Shown here: piece after piece, positions 20,974 through 33,100 of the stretch
Numbering within the stretch: the stretch's first letter is position 1
Layout of the letters: the number at the start of each line of letters is the position of its first letter
Assembly: GCA_002633025.1 (NCBI GenBank)
Contig: NMRB01000034.1
Location: forward strand, 866,950-930,949
Direction: 5' to 3'
DNA: 64,000 bases
From: Notospermus geniculatus
Taxonomy: Eukaryota > Nemertea > Pilidiophora > Heteronemertea > Lineidae
Notes under the pieces: generated by a model
The model's input: only the letters and a program-made list of their open reading frames with translations
The model's database searches: none
Told to the model about the DNA's origin: nothing
Position numbers and translations under genes: made by a program

Positions 20974-22221
20974 TCATTCCGCATTTTGATTTCTGTTCCG
21001 TTCCGTCAAAAATAACTGTTCCGTTCCGGGGATAATAACTACCCTCAATGAGCTGCTACTTGGGATGCCTCCTGGCATACCACAATGGCGAGAACTTCTC
21101 CTTCCCAGCAATGAGCAGGTCATGGGAATTGGTCCGCAAGCCTTTTCTGTAATTAATGATGGCATACAGGTACACAAACACCTGTTCATAGAGGAATTTG
21201 AAGTTTTCATTACAAATTTCTGGCCTTCAACAATAATTGAAAAACCCTTCCACCGAGCATGTCTCATGACTCTTCAGGCATGCAATGACAAATGGTCGGA
21301 CTAATTCCTCAGTTAATGCATCACGTGCGATGCACGTCATCCCATGCTTTATCATATCGCCGTACTACTTGATGAACTTTTGGGTCTTTGCACTTACGAA
21401 TCTAACCGCCGAACAAATATCAGACATGAAGGCTGAGAAGTTCATGTCCATAAATGCCTTCTTCATGTTCATCTCAACATGACCATTGCGTAACACAACC
21501 CAGTCAAATCGTCTGCTACAGAACACATCACTGCCTTCATGAAAATCATCAAAGTGCTTCCTTCGTTCTTCTTCCCCATTCATAACACAATCTTGACACA
21601 AAATACACAGATGTGCATCCTTTATCACGGATTGGGCCAATGTATATTGACAACCATCCATGGTGACGAAAACCCAATATTTTCTCTCGCCAGTTCCATA
21701 TTTCATAATCCCAGAACACTTGCCAACATGCATTAAAATTTCAGTCACAGTTTCTGTTGCATAGGGATTGACAAGCACTGGATCTGACATACAAGGTGGC
21801 ATTCCTCAGGATTTACCCTCCTATCCAATGGAGGTAAATCACAGAAGAGTGTGTCCGTCCACTTTTGTTACGTTAACACACGTCTACTGAAAATTTCCCC
21901 AAATGATAGAAGTTTCCTGAAACGCTTTGAGCCACACTGGCATGCCGTATTCTTCCCAACATTTTGCACTTCTCCACATTTAGCAGATGTATTCACTTTT
22001 AACACACGTCTACTGAAAATTTCCCCAAATGATAGAAGTTTCCTGAAACGCTTTGAGCCACACTGGCATGCCGTATTCTTCCCAACATTTTGCACTTCTC
22101 CACATTTAGCAGATGTATTCACTTCTGTTTCGTTGTGGGCATCGATGTCCAGTTGTACATGTATATCTGTCCAGGCATCTAGAGTAGCCTTCATTTCACC
22201 TGCAACATTGTTTATTTTCAT
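20974..22221 (-). pseudogene. unrecognised protein, probably element-derived, with in-frame stop
   Basis: Reading the minus strand from 22221, a Met starts MKINNVAGEMKATLDAWTDI and leads into a 42-residue unit (VNTSAKCGEVQNVGKNTACQ...) present twice. After a frame break, 21802-21366 reads KYWVFVTMDGCQYTLAQSVI, HLCILCQDCVMNGEEERRKH and RFDWVVLRNGHVEMNMKKAF. It meets a TAG at about 21367 and continues in frame (IKHGMTCIARDALTEELVRP) to about 21230. Another frame at 21200-21060 reads YLYAIINYRKGLRTNSHDLL. The style resembles uncharacterised, lineage-expanded marine invertebrate proteins, some of which are transposon-encoded. I cannot name a family. A stop and several frame changes argue for a pseudogene. 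Confidence 0.5.
21875..22126. repeat. perfect tandem duplication, 126 bp x 2
   Basis: Units 21875-22000 and 22001-22126 look identical, each beginning AACACACGTCTACTG. The unit length is a multiple of three, so the coding frame on the minus strand continues through both and repeats 42 residues rich in Cys and Lys. It is either a very recent duplication or an assembly artefact. Confidence 0.9.
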
Positions 22222-22229
22222 CCCTATGT

Positions 22230-24010
22230 AGCCTACATGTACCTACGGAGTTCTGATGCAGCTGCAGTGCATCAGCAACAAAATCTTTTGAATATGATGA
22301 TGTCAGCAGTTCGTTGAGCTGGTGATTATTTCGTTTGAAATGCAGCCTATTATGTTGAATGCGAGATGTTTACTCGGTAAAATGAATCACCCGCCATGTT
22401 GCGAGATGTTCGATAAAGTTGCCATGCTGGTCACGTGACCAGTTGTCAGGCTACGTGATCCAATGCTATCTGCGAGGATCTGCGGTTCCGAGAGTGTTCT
22501 TCCCCCATCGTAAACGGAATAATATCGAAATACTCGAATTCATTCACCAAGGTGAGCACATGTTCCATGGACCATTTCATTGAAATACATATTACGTAAC
22601 CGAACACGATTCATCGCTTATATTCTAAATAGTCTTCCTGGCAGAAAAAAGTGTCAAATCGTTGTTAATGATGTGAAATAAACATGAAATTGTTGAGAGG
22701 GTGATCCGAGATTCCCAAGAATTCCATTGTTGTAGTCGAAAAATTCTTTCGCACTACTTTTGCCCTACTTTCCACCTCTGATCGCGGTATGACATCACAC
22801 AGCAAACCGCCCGAATGACATCGAACTTGTCAATTTCATTGTGTTTTTCAGAACCTGCTTTGTCCTATCTCACTTTGACAATGTGATCACTCAGTAAACT
22901 TTAGTTAAGATCTCCCATCCTCACGGATGGGCGGTCTTCCTTCTTTTTACTGATTTTCTCTCTCTGGATCTCTCTCTCCTAATCCAATCCTGTGTTGTCC
23001 CCAAGATAACTTAATAAATACACCGAGCATCAAGACGACATTGCCTTGGATTTGTAGATATGTGCCAAAGGCGGATCAGGTTAGTTCGTCTCCTGGCTTC
23101 ATCCGAAAACGATAATGTACGAATTTCGATGAATTTTCGTTGTTAAAACAGCGCACGCCAAAGGCATTTCCCGTGTGACCGATTTAGAAGTAGTGGGATC
23201 ACGTGGTGGGAATCCTCAGAATTTTCAAGATGATCGACGGCTTTCCCATTCTAAAAATCATGCGACGTTTCCATGCATGTGGCGAGAACGAAGCATGCGC
23301 ATTGGTACCTAGGCTGGTTCCAATATTTGCCTCTCCACTCCTGCGGTGCTACTGTCCATCCACAAGGCTGGAGGAAGGGAAAAGTGGCGGAGTCGGATAC
23401 GGATCCATCGCTCCAGCCTGCACAACAACAAAAAACCAAACAAGCCGTCTTCGTCCCCACCTCCATGCTGTCGAAATCATCAAAACAAAGCACATGTGTC
23501 AATGTCCGTGCGGGTAAACCGTAGTGATCTCTTGTCCAATCTCCCAATTCCTGGGTCCATATTCATAAACATACTTAAGTCAAAGTGTGATACTTATCTT
23601 TTGTGTTGAACAAAGGATAAGTGTCACACATAGACACAAGTAGTTTTGTGAATATGGACCCTGAAGCCAGTCTTCAAATTGACTGATAAGTCAATTTGTT
23701 GTTATCTAAATAATGGTAGGACCTTTGCTGGTAAAAAAAGAAACCGGGCGGTATGCTATTGGGAATGGCCATGTACCTGCCCAGCCCATTTGGGGCAGAT
23801 ACACTACTGAAACACTGCTACGACTGAATGAATAACAAATTTACAAACTGATGACAATCTTTAGAAGGCAAAATGAATATCCCGCGACATGTCTTCTCGA
23901 ATTCCCTGGAAACGTGTAATGTACAGCGTGCTCAGTGGTAGTCATGCTCTCCAGAGTCGAAAAACGTTCGATGTTTGACGTCGTGACCAATAGAATATAT
24001 ACATGTAGTG
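22230..24010. other. no gene recognised; one short foldback
   Basis: I see no recognisable coding domain. A frame around 23203-23610 has no known family. CCATGGACCATTT at about 22565 recurs at 42105, as part of GGTGAGCACATGNTCCATGGACC, so it belongs to an interspersed repeat. A small palindrome lies at 22908-22935. A foldback at 23553-23661 is listed separately. Confidence 0.4.
23553..23661. mobile_element. 109-bp foldback, GGGTCCATATTCATAAA family
   Basis: The ends GGGTCCATATTCATAAA and TTTGTGAATATGGACCC are inverted, and the interior (ACACTT/AAGTGT type) also pairs. It resembles the other GGGCC..CATAAA foldbacks in this window but is the shortest. Confidence 0.75.
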
Positions 24011-24400
24011 ATGTTTCGGAAATGCGACGAAACACGAAGTACGAAATACGAAATTCAACTTCATTTCCAGGACCTAAAGTATTTCTGTAGATGGTTGGTA
24101 CCACAAATGTCCCTGCTGCCAGTGCGTCTTTTAGCATTATCATGTAAGACTAAGAGAGTTCGGGTGCATCTTGAATTTTACAATTTCTACTTCACAGCTA
24201 CGAAGTGGAAACGAATATTTCAAAGTGTAATATAAACTGAAACTCTATTGGTCTAATGTCGTAATACGTTAAAAGACGCTCATACATGTACAGAACAGGC
24301 GATATGTGTGCTCCCAGCCATCTCCTGAAATACATTACGTCATGGAAGTGAAGTCCAATTTCGTATTTCGTACTTCGTGTTCCGTCAGATTTGCAAAACC
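24011..24400. mobile_element. MITE family B, full copy
   Basis: The inverted ends share AACACGAAGTACGAAATACG (24031 onward) and its complement CGTATTTCGTACTTCGTGTT (24362 onward). No coding content. Partial copies lie at 40527-40720 and 47662-48050. Confidence 0.7.
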
Positions 24401-24834
24401 TCGCTATTTTCTCTGCCCAAACTTACGTCCTTATTGATTTCTGTTACTAAAGATGTGAATGGGCTGGCGTAGAAGCACGACGTCAAAACAACTCAGGGCT
24501 TTCATTAATTTCTGATGTCAGGGTGTCATTGACTTCCACCGTCTTTTCCCAATGCGTCAATGACTCCCATCCCTGGAGGCCATGATTTTACGACGACTAT
24601 GATCAGTTTCAATGTGTGTGCACATTCACGCCTTGGAAACCTGCGATCAGTTTCATGCGTTACTCCCAGAGCGGGCAGATTGCGGTCGATTAGGCCTATG
24701 GCTGGGCCTTTACATTGTTACACCATCTTGTTGGTTCTCCAAACTGAACGATTTTGTGCATGAGCATGACCAAATTGTCCCATACATTGGCATGTCTGAG
24801 TTGCTGTCCGCAGGGAATTTTTACTGGACTCAAA

Positions 24835-24942
24835 GGGCCGATTTCACAAAGGGCGTTTAAGGCTTGGACGCGTGTAATTGCACTAAATGCACGCACTTCC
24901 ACCACGCATTTGACGAAGTTACACCCTTTGTGAAATCGGCCC
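24835..24942. mobile_element. 108-bp foldback, GGGCCGATTTCACAAAGGG
   Basis: GGGCCGATTTCACAAAGGG and CCCTTTGTGAAATCGGCCC form perfectly complementary 19-bp ends, with partial pairing inside. A compact MITE. Confidence 0.8.
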
Positions 24943-24958
24943 AAAGTGCCGAAGGTCA

Positions 24959-25654
24959 GGGGCCATATGCATAAAACTACTTAAGTATGAAAATCCCAAG
25001 GGATTCCCTCAAATCATCACGTAAGTGGAAATCTTAGCTTAAGGGAGATGCAGAAAGGTACTTGGGAATAGTGAAAGCCTTAAAATCACCCTTAACTTTA
25101 AGTGTGGTCACAGTTCCCTTAACTGACTCCTTAACTTTCACAGTTGTGGCAGGCACACATTGGAATATTGTTATCCATGCTATTTTTAATGCATACTGGT
25201 CCAAAAAGGCCAGGGAAATTATCTGCTAGGCCAGGGTAGGACAACATTGAACTGTACCAAGGATTTTGATTTGACAGACCATGTATCCTCTTTCTGTCCT
25301 CCTGTTTTTTTCTTTTCCACCGTTAACAGCCATTTTACACAGTTCCTAACATACTACAAAGCCATTACAGCATCGCCTGCAGTCATGTTCACATAGATGC
25401 AGCCTACATTGAGAAACCGTTCTTAAGTATAACACTCAAGAAATCTGGGAAACCCCTTGAATACTGAAATTTCATTGGCTGACACCACAATTCCTGGAAA
25501 TACTTAAGTTAAGGGTTGCCCTTTGCTGAGTACGCCCTTAGTTTGTTTTATGCATACACCCAAAGTATGACACTTGGTAAAGTGAAATTCTTACACGTTA
25601 AGGGTAAGTTTTACACTTACATGTAACTTAAGGAAATTTTATGCATATGGCCCC
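24959..25654. mobile_element. 696-bp foldback, GGGGCCATATGCATAAAA family
   Basis: The ends GGGGCCATATGCATAAAA and TTTTATGCATATGGCCCC are inverted. The interior is full of CTTAAG/TTAAGGG words on both strands. No transposase. Confidence 0.8.
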
Positions 25655-25699
25655 AGACTCCTAAATCAATGATATTGCATGAGTGCAGAGCCCTTGTCT

Positions 25700-26975
25700 T
25701 ATAGATTAATGATAACCCTGAAGTTCTATGGCATCTCAATAGTTAAGTCATAATCTGGGGGTGAAAAGATTGAAATTCGACTACCATGCTCAATGTCAGT
25801 TCTCCCTTTATACAGATTTATGCCAAAGTAAAACTTCCAGAAATATCATCAGAATGATCACGGCAGACAATATACGAAGTTACGCAATGGCGGTTTGCTG
25901 TATTACAGCAATAGAGGGCGCCTCTATATCGCACATCCATTTCCCCTAAATCCGGAATCATGCCAAAGGGAAACCTTCAGAAATATCATTAGAACAATCA
26001 TGGTACACAATATAGGAAGTTGTGCAACCACACTTTTCTGGATTACAGCAATGAGGGGCGCCTCAACACCACACGACCATTTTCCTTAAATCCAGAGTCA
26101 TGCCAAAGGGAAACCTTTACAAATATGGTATTAAAGAACGATTTTGACAATAAGTAAAACAATTTTCTGCAGTGGCACATTGCTCGATTGTGTTGCTTTA
26201 ACAATAGATGGCACTTTATGACAAATTTGCCATTTAGAACGAATACAACAAATAAACCATGTTAGAATGATATTATATGCTCTATTTGTTCTACTTCGCC
26301 TTGAATTTAGTTTTTATTAGTAAATCAATCATACAGAGCTACCTATGGCCAAAGCAACTGAATAAAAAGTACATAAACAGTGTTCTGCAGTAGCACTTTG
26401 CTTGCTTGAAATGTTTTAGACGTCTCAGGTGGCGCTGTATGATAATTCTGCCATTTAAAATCTAAATTCGACGCAAATAGAACAAATACAGCATAGAAAA
26501 CAGTTGTATCTATTGTCATAATTATCGACACGTGATTTGTACAGCTTATTTGTTGTCGTTCGTTCTTCATGGCAATTTATTTCATCATGCAGCGCCACCA
26601 ATTTGCTAAAGGAACTCAATCCAGCGTTGTGCCACCGCTGAAAATTTGTTTTACTTATTATGATGACGATTTTAACGATATTTGTAAAGGTTTTCATTTG
26701 GCATGATTCCGGATTTGGGGAAATGGACATGTGGTATTGAACCGCCACCTATTGTTGTAATCCAGACAAGTGCCATTGCATAACTTCCTATATTGTCTGC
26801 CATGATCATTCTGATGATATTTCTGAAGGTTTCCCTTTGGCACCAATATGTATTAAGGGAGAACTGACATGGGACATACAGTGCCCCCTGGTAGCCGAAT
26901 TTCAATCTTTTCACCCCCAGATTATGACTTTTAAGTTAAAACTATTAGGGATGCCATAGAAATTCAGGGTTACAT
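25700..26975. mobile_element. long-TIR element with tandem subrepeats in its arms
   Basis: Inverted arms start with a TTCTATGGCATC block and continue with TCATAATCTGGGGGTGAAAA, seen in complement around 26897-26975. Inside each arm lie tandem units of about 155 bp containing TGCCAAAGGGAAACCTTCAG and ATATCAT. The centre at 26150-26600 has no coding domain that I recognise. Confidence 0.7.
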
Positions 26976-26984
26976 TCAGGATGT

Positions 26985-28018
26985 ACACCCTTAGTCAATA
27001 ATAAATGCCCAGCTGATTTTACGGCATATCTCAATGAATATTTTTCATAGCCACGTTTTCTTTTCATGCGCATAATCTAGGGCCACTAGGACACCTTTTA
27101 AGACCATAAAACTTGAAATCATTACACAACTGTGTTTTTGGCAAAAGTTTGAAATTTGGCCCAAATATCATGTTTTTTTAAATACTCACTTGTTCGGGTT
27201 GAAACTGGCACTGTTTTGAAGCCACTATGTTTCCGGACAATACAATTTTTTAAAATTCAAAATTGAGCAAGTTTGTAACGATTTATGATGATTTTTCTGT
27301 GGAATAAAATCCCCGCAATTCCACTTGACTCCAAGCCACATTTTATCAATACCCCGATCACGTGCCCTAATTCAGTAAGTCTATTGAAGGCCTATTCAAA
27401 CCGGGGCCTATTCAAACATTTATGTTAATCCCAATAACAGGTTACGCAGGTGTTTATGACTGTCACAAGGCCTGCATCAATGGGAGTTGACCACGATTAC
27501 CCAGTGCAACTTACACCGGTGTGTCAGTCACCAAGTTGGCCTATTGTGAGAGACACGATTCATAATTTCACAAGGGGCGTATTACTCCATGTCAGTCGCT
27601 CCTTTTGTGGTTGAGAGGCTAATAAATATTCACGACTGGATAATGCTAAAACCCTGTGCCTTGAGTGCCTGGAACGAATGGCAAGAACTGGGAAAACTAT
27701 TTTACAAAATCATCTGTAACTTTGCTTTAAATGGGAATTTTAGCATTCCGAAAATGTTCATGTGTCAAGAAACAGATTGGCTTCAAAACAGTGCCAGTTT
27801 CAATCCGAACAGGTGATTATTAAAAAAACATGATATTTTGGCCAAATTTCAAACCTTTGCCAAATACACAGTTGTGTAATGATTTCAAGTTTTATGGTCT
27901 TAAAAGGTGTCCCAGTGGCCCTAGATTATGCGTATGAAAAGAAAAAGTGGCTATGAAAAATATTCATGGAGATATACCGGATAGTTAGCTGGGCATTTAT
28001 TTTTGACTAAGGGTGTAC
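26985..28018. mobile_element. 1.03-kb element with about 235-bp TIRs
   Basis: The left end ATGTACACCCTTAGTCAA has its complement at 28001-28018. Pairing continues through ATAAATGCCCAGCT and GGCCACTAGGACACCTTTTA into CTGGCACTGTTTTGAAGCC. The interior is about 550 bp with no recognised domain. No clear target duplication. Confidence 0.8.
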
Positions 28019-28159
28019 ATTGGTCCATTGAGAGAGAACCCAATGCAAGTCACAACCATTGCACAAATTACGGGCATATTGTGCTTAAATACGCGTTTTG
28101 ATTCTAATAGTACGACCAGAAAATATGAAGACAACAGCGGCATTCCTCCCCTGATGTTT

Positions 28160-28275
28160 CGCCAGGGTCTTAGTTGTTTACCAAGTAGGGTCTTAGTTTT
28201 ATACTGGGTCTTAGTTATTTACCTAGTGAGGTCTTAGTTTTTTACTGGGTCTTAGTTTTTTACAGGTCTTAGGTC
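28160..28275. repeat. short tandem repeat, GGTCTTAGTT units
   Basis: Five to six irregular units of roughly 20 bp contain GGGTCTTAGTTTTTTAC with variable spacers. Low-complexity tandem array just upstream of a small foldback (about 28375-28480, GTATTTTAGAA/TTCTAAAACAC). Confidence 0.7.
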
Positions 28276-28529
28276 TTCATTTTATACACACCCTCCCCAG
28301 AATGGCAACTTGATCTATTACGTTGCCGACTGTTCCAATCGAATTATACCGTGTGATGTTGACTCACTCCTTCAGGGTCGTATTTTAGAACGTTTCTTAA
28401 CGTTGAGGTCAACCTTAAGTCTATTGTAAAACCATCGAGAACAATAGATTTGAGGTGGACCTTCTAAAACACGACGCTCAGTCTTTTCCCGGATGAGATG
28501 GCACCAAAGGTAGAGCAGAATATACTCAC

Positions 28530-28820
28530 AATTTGATTTGGTACAATATGCATTCCATCCAACACCGCTTGGAGTACTGGAGCATGTTCTAATCCCTGGT
28601 GCACCAGTTCCACAACCTTTTCTCGGTCTCTGGATGGGATAGCCCACACTACCGTCAGCCAGCCATCCACAAGAACAAATGTCCATTCCTTCTCTCCAAG
28701 CTTCAGTAAGGTGATCGCGAGTGGCTAACCTCATACCTTGACTGGCACATTTGCTTGCGGCCTCAGCTGATGTTGAAATTTTGTACCATCCTCCATCAAT
28801 CTGAATATGCACCACAGGCA
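28530..28820 (-). CDS. Link-domain (hyaluronan-binding type) exon
   Basis: A minus-strand exon of 97 codons lies between an acceptor (TTTCCCTAAAAG, exon from 28820) and a GTGAGT donor (exon end 28530). It encodes GGWYKISTSAEAASKC, MRLATRDHLTEAWREGMDIC, GWLADGSVGYPI, CGTGAPGIRTC and WNAYC. The order C, G-x-x-LAT, GWLADGSVxYPI, C, PGxRT and YC is the Link (Xlink) module of aggrecan, CD44, TSG-6 and stabilins. This module usually binds hyaluronan outside the cell. Two extra cysteines (CSC and RTC) differ from the classic four-Cys pattern and may form an additional disulfide. Neighbouring exons were not found, so the full protein is unknown. Confidence 0.85.
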
Positions 28821-28979
28821 CTTTTAGGGAAACGAAAAAAAGAAACTTTAAACTATCTGGGCGTGCGATGACAGCCATCTTCCCTAAAAGGGCAACTTGC
28901 ATCTTTGAGGTTGCTGACTGTTCCGATCAAGTTATAATGTGCCTGTGTCGTTGACTCATTAGTTAAAGTCTTGTTCTCG

Positions 28980-29330
28980 TAGGAGATGCAGGGGCGGATC
29001 CGGGGGGGAGCGCCCCCTTCCGGGCCAGAGTGCCTTTTTCGGCATAGGGTGCCTCTTTTGGGGGAGAGTTCCATTCCGGCAAATGGCATAAAAGCACTCT
29101 TATTTTCTAGAATTTTCCCGGGGGGACCCCGTAACCCCCGCCGTTATTTCGCGTCTAGAGTGCCTCTTTCGGCAGAGAGTGCCTTCTCCGGCATGGAGCC
29201 GAAGAAGGCATTTCCATGCCCGGAAATGGCGTAAAAGGACTCCTATTTTCTAAAATTTTCCCGGGGGAGGCGGGGCCCAAGGACCCCCCGCTGATATTTC
29301 GCCTCGCGCTTTTTGCGCTCGCTGCTAGGG
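28980..29330. repeat. two tandem units of a G/C-rich repeat
   Basis: Related units of about 140-165 bp start near 29020 and 29157. Each holds AGAGTGCC and CGGCA words, ATGGCATAAAAG or ATGGCGTAAAAG, then TTTTCTA and TTTTCCCGGGGG. It is typical of GGGGGACCCC-rich interspersed repeats in marine invertebrate genomes. An A-rich join at 29370-29390 follows poly-C. No coding role. Confidence 0.6.
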
Positions 29331-30140
29331 ACTGGGCTACGGCCCGCCATTTTATCAAATCTTTGCTCCCCCCCCCCAAAAAAAAAAACTTCGGGACGTT
29401 CTTACGGCCCTGTCCCGCCCCGTCCAGGTGCACGCACCTTTGATCGAGGATGCTGTTTATCAAGTCACGAATTCGAATTCCGGGCTTCGAATCACGGAAA
29501 TCGATGTAAATTCGAATCCATTGTTTACATAGCATATGATCAGGAATACATAAACAGGAATGTACAACTAATCATGACTGATTTTGCACTTACTAAAAAA
29601 ATAAAAATAAAATAGAACCCCACCACCGATTCCAAAAATGTTTGCACTGTCCGAAAGTTCAGATTTTTATCTACAAAATGACACCATCCCGACCTCCGAA
29701 ACCCCAGGAATAAGGGTGCTAGGATCCCTAGAAGTAGGCCTATTTTAGCGCATTTGGACCCCTTTGCCATGAATCTTGTCCGATTACTCAGTTTCACTTT
29801 CGGCTTGTAGATGCCGTGTTTTATGCAAATATGATGTCGCCTTTGACCTAACTGATTCTCGGCATTTGATTGGTCAGGTGGGTTTTCTCGTTGCGGGAGA
29901 TGACGTTTCCTCTTCCAGGAAGGTTGCCAGTGTAGTAGACACGTGGGAAAGTAATCGACGGTGCGTGTATAGACGTGTGCCAAAACTTTGGACGTTTGAC
30001 ATGTGTACCGAGTAGGATTGAGGGCCTGGATATGGCGGGAAGTGAGTGTGTCGAGCCAGGTAGGCCTAGTGAGAGCTGGTTTTTTTTGCATCTTTGACGA
30101 CAAAATCTGCCAAGGACTGTTTGCCTCTTTCACTTATTAG

Positions 30141-33100
30141 GCAGTCGATAGAGAGAAATTACCCGCGTTTACAAACAAAGATCCTTACGTTTGGAAAGTT
30201 TGATGAGGAATTATCGTTGGAAATTAGTAGGGTCCGGGCCGATATTCCCGCGTCAGACACAGAAGGACCTTACACCTTGGCATCGTTGCGCATCTAGGGA
30301 GACTCCACTCATTGAAAACTTTTGAGTCTTTATCAATCCATGAATACTATTGCCATGAATTGTGATGTCACTATTGTCAATAGGCTAACGACCTTTGTAG
30401 TGAATAAGCTAATACTGTGACTGCCCATGCCTATTGGTTGTACCTTCATAAATATGCATTGAGCATACATGACATCATGTATGCTATGTAATGGTCCCCT
30501 TGGGATCCAAATAAAATACTTAAGGGGGCGGTGGTGGAAACATACAGCGCCGTTTTAGTGCGGCGGTCGAAGGTTGAACCGTCTTATTTATGAATAACCA
30601 TGTATTGTTAATAAAATTAGGCGTCAAGGACAAGCTGATCATGGTTCGTTGCCAAAACCTACACTCTTTCAAAAACTTTTCTCGTCCATCAGGCATCGCA
30701 CTCCAGTGGCTTCTTTTCATTTGGCAGCAGTATATTTGTGCGCAGGGCGCGACGTTGAGATTTTTTCACTATTCAACAGGATTAGGGAGATATTCTAAAA
30801 GTTCATTTTTGACCAATTTTTGGAACAAATTACATAATTATCATTACTAAGAATTAGAATTTGCAAATTATCTCAACGTCGGCACCTGCACATATGTATT
30901 CCCCAACATTTTGTGGTAAAACGCCAGGTCCCAGTCGCCGTGTTGCCGAGAAATCTATGACGAAAAAGTCAAATGGGGGGTCTCATTGTTTGCTTAATTA
31001 GCTGATTAATGAAAGATGAAAGCACATCGTTTTCAATTCAGATGTGTAGAACAAGCGTAGCAATTTCATAGAAATACATGAAATCGATGCTACCTTTTTG
31101 CTTGAAGAAAATATGAATTGTTTTCAGTCGCCATTTGCAGTGCGCTTCCTTATGGCTACCGCCCCCTTAAAATGATCAGTTTGCTGATTTTAAAAAAAAA
31201 TGTCGTGCTGCAGATATCAATGAATTTGATTGTATTAACGATATTTCAAAAATTCAAAAGGGGCTGTTTCACTTTGAATTCATGATTGCGATTTGTGATC
31301 CTTGGGAAAACTGAAAGAGCTATGATCTTGCAATTTGGGGGGATAATTCTGTGTTTCAGACTAATTTAAATGGTACAACAATCACTAACATTTGAAGTAA
31401 TTTTTTAAGACAAAAGGATTTAAAACTCTTCGTATACAAAGAAATAATTAATTGTTTTACATGATATTTGGCATATGGATTTGGGTGGCAGTATTTTTAT
31501 GGTAAGATAAAAGAAACAAGAGGAAAAATTCACGAAATGTTGATATTCCGTTTTTGAAATGCAAGAAACTCACCATGTAGTTCTTCTGTAAAGGACTGGT
31601 CTATTGATCCTTCTGGGGTGTAAGGTAGGCCTACAATTTTCCAGCATTCATGGCAAAGAATTGCTGTCTTTGTTGTCACACCTATTGTATGAACAGTCTT
31701 ACATCAGGCCAGCACCTAGCCAGCACCACAACTCCATAGGCATTGAGAATTAGAGTTACATAACTTGCCTTTCCTTGCAGAGTAGTAAGGGCAGGTTGAT
31801 GACCATTCAAAAGAATGTTTTGTTAGAAAGATTACCTCATTGAATCAGTTTGTAGTGCTTCCTATGCAAAAAACACCACCCCGTTCAGATGAATGGTTGA
31901 ACCCAAGTTGCCACAAAAGTCATCCAGCCCTGTTATGTCACTGTTATGACTGTATTGACAATGGCAGTCAATAATAGGCCTAAGGGTCTTCAGAGTGTTC
32001 ATGTTCTTCCAAATGAGTGATATCAAACTACTTTTGTGACTTTTTTGGTACTTTCATTGAATACAACTGGATTATTTTGCAGGTAGGTGACACATGGCTC
32101 ATTCGCGAACCTATAATCCAAGTTTTTTTAGAAATATTTTGGTTCTAATATGAAACTTCAAGACTTCAAACACCCATTGTCTTAAAAAATTACTTCAAAA
32201 GTTATTGATTGTTGTACCATTGAAATTGGTCTGAAACACAGAATTTTCCCCCCAAATTGCAAGATCATAGCTCTTTCAGTTTTCCCACGGATCACAAATC
32301 GCAATCTTGAATTCAAAGTGAAACAGCCCCTTTCACACAATGAGTGAAGTCTCCCTTTAAAAATGGAAAGGGTGCATTCTGTGTTGGGAGCAAGGTGGTC
32401 GGAGAGGAATTCGAGGCCTTCTCATTAGACGGGCGGTTACTATGGGACAACATTGAGGAGGAGCTGGACAAACTCTCAACATAATATGCTTATTGTGCGG
32501 GGGTGCCCGAAGAGGAGTACAACAGTGCCTGCCGAATTGTTCGTTTTTTACCCAAATATCTAGTCCGGGATGAGGAGAGACACCCTTGTATTCGGTCCGC
32601 GGACTGCATCAAATGGTACAAGGTTCGTTACAACGCTAGTCATGCTGAAAGGGAGCAGGTTGTTAAGGGGGAAGGGAGGTGTTCCTTTTGTTCGGAAAAG
32701 TGGCGCCGCGCCAGGAAGCTCGCCAAGAAGACCGCCAAATTCAGCCCCAGGAAATTGAAAACTCGGGCTTCCGCCCAGTCTCACTACCCAGTCTCCTTCT
32801 TGTCCCCAACAAGTTGGCGCACTCGATATAAAGATGTCAAAAGACTGTTTGTGAACGAATCACGTCAGGTCAAACGACTGAGGGAAAAACTTGAAGAAAT
32901 GACAATTGATCTGGAGCAGACCCAGAATGATGAACTGGGCGAGTTTGTGACCAAGATATCTGAAGACGCCTTCAGCAGAGGATCCCAACGATTCTTCCGC
33001 CATGGATAAAAAAGAATCGTAAGTATATAGAATCGTTATCGCCGCGCCAGGAAGCTAGCCAAGAAGACCGCCAAATTCAGCCCTGGGAAATTGAAAACTC

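Noticed and set aside
17905-22221. One continuous gene from 22.2 to 17.9 kb
   Set aside because: The two coding regions are separated by nearly 900 bp with an N/poly-C join and have different break patterns. I could not show they share a transcript.
23203-23610. Frames with GWFQYLPLHSCG, briefly considered as an MBT-like domain
   Set aside because: The spacing of conserved Trp, Gly and Cys does not fit MBT repeats, and no exon boundaries support it.
29540-30133. Minus-strand 197-codon frame at 29.5-30.1 kb
   Set aside because: It overlaps the left terminus of the 11-kb element, has no domain, and contains low-complexity Phe/Ile runs from AT-rich DNA.
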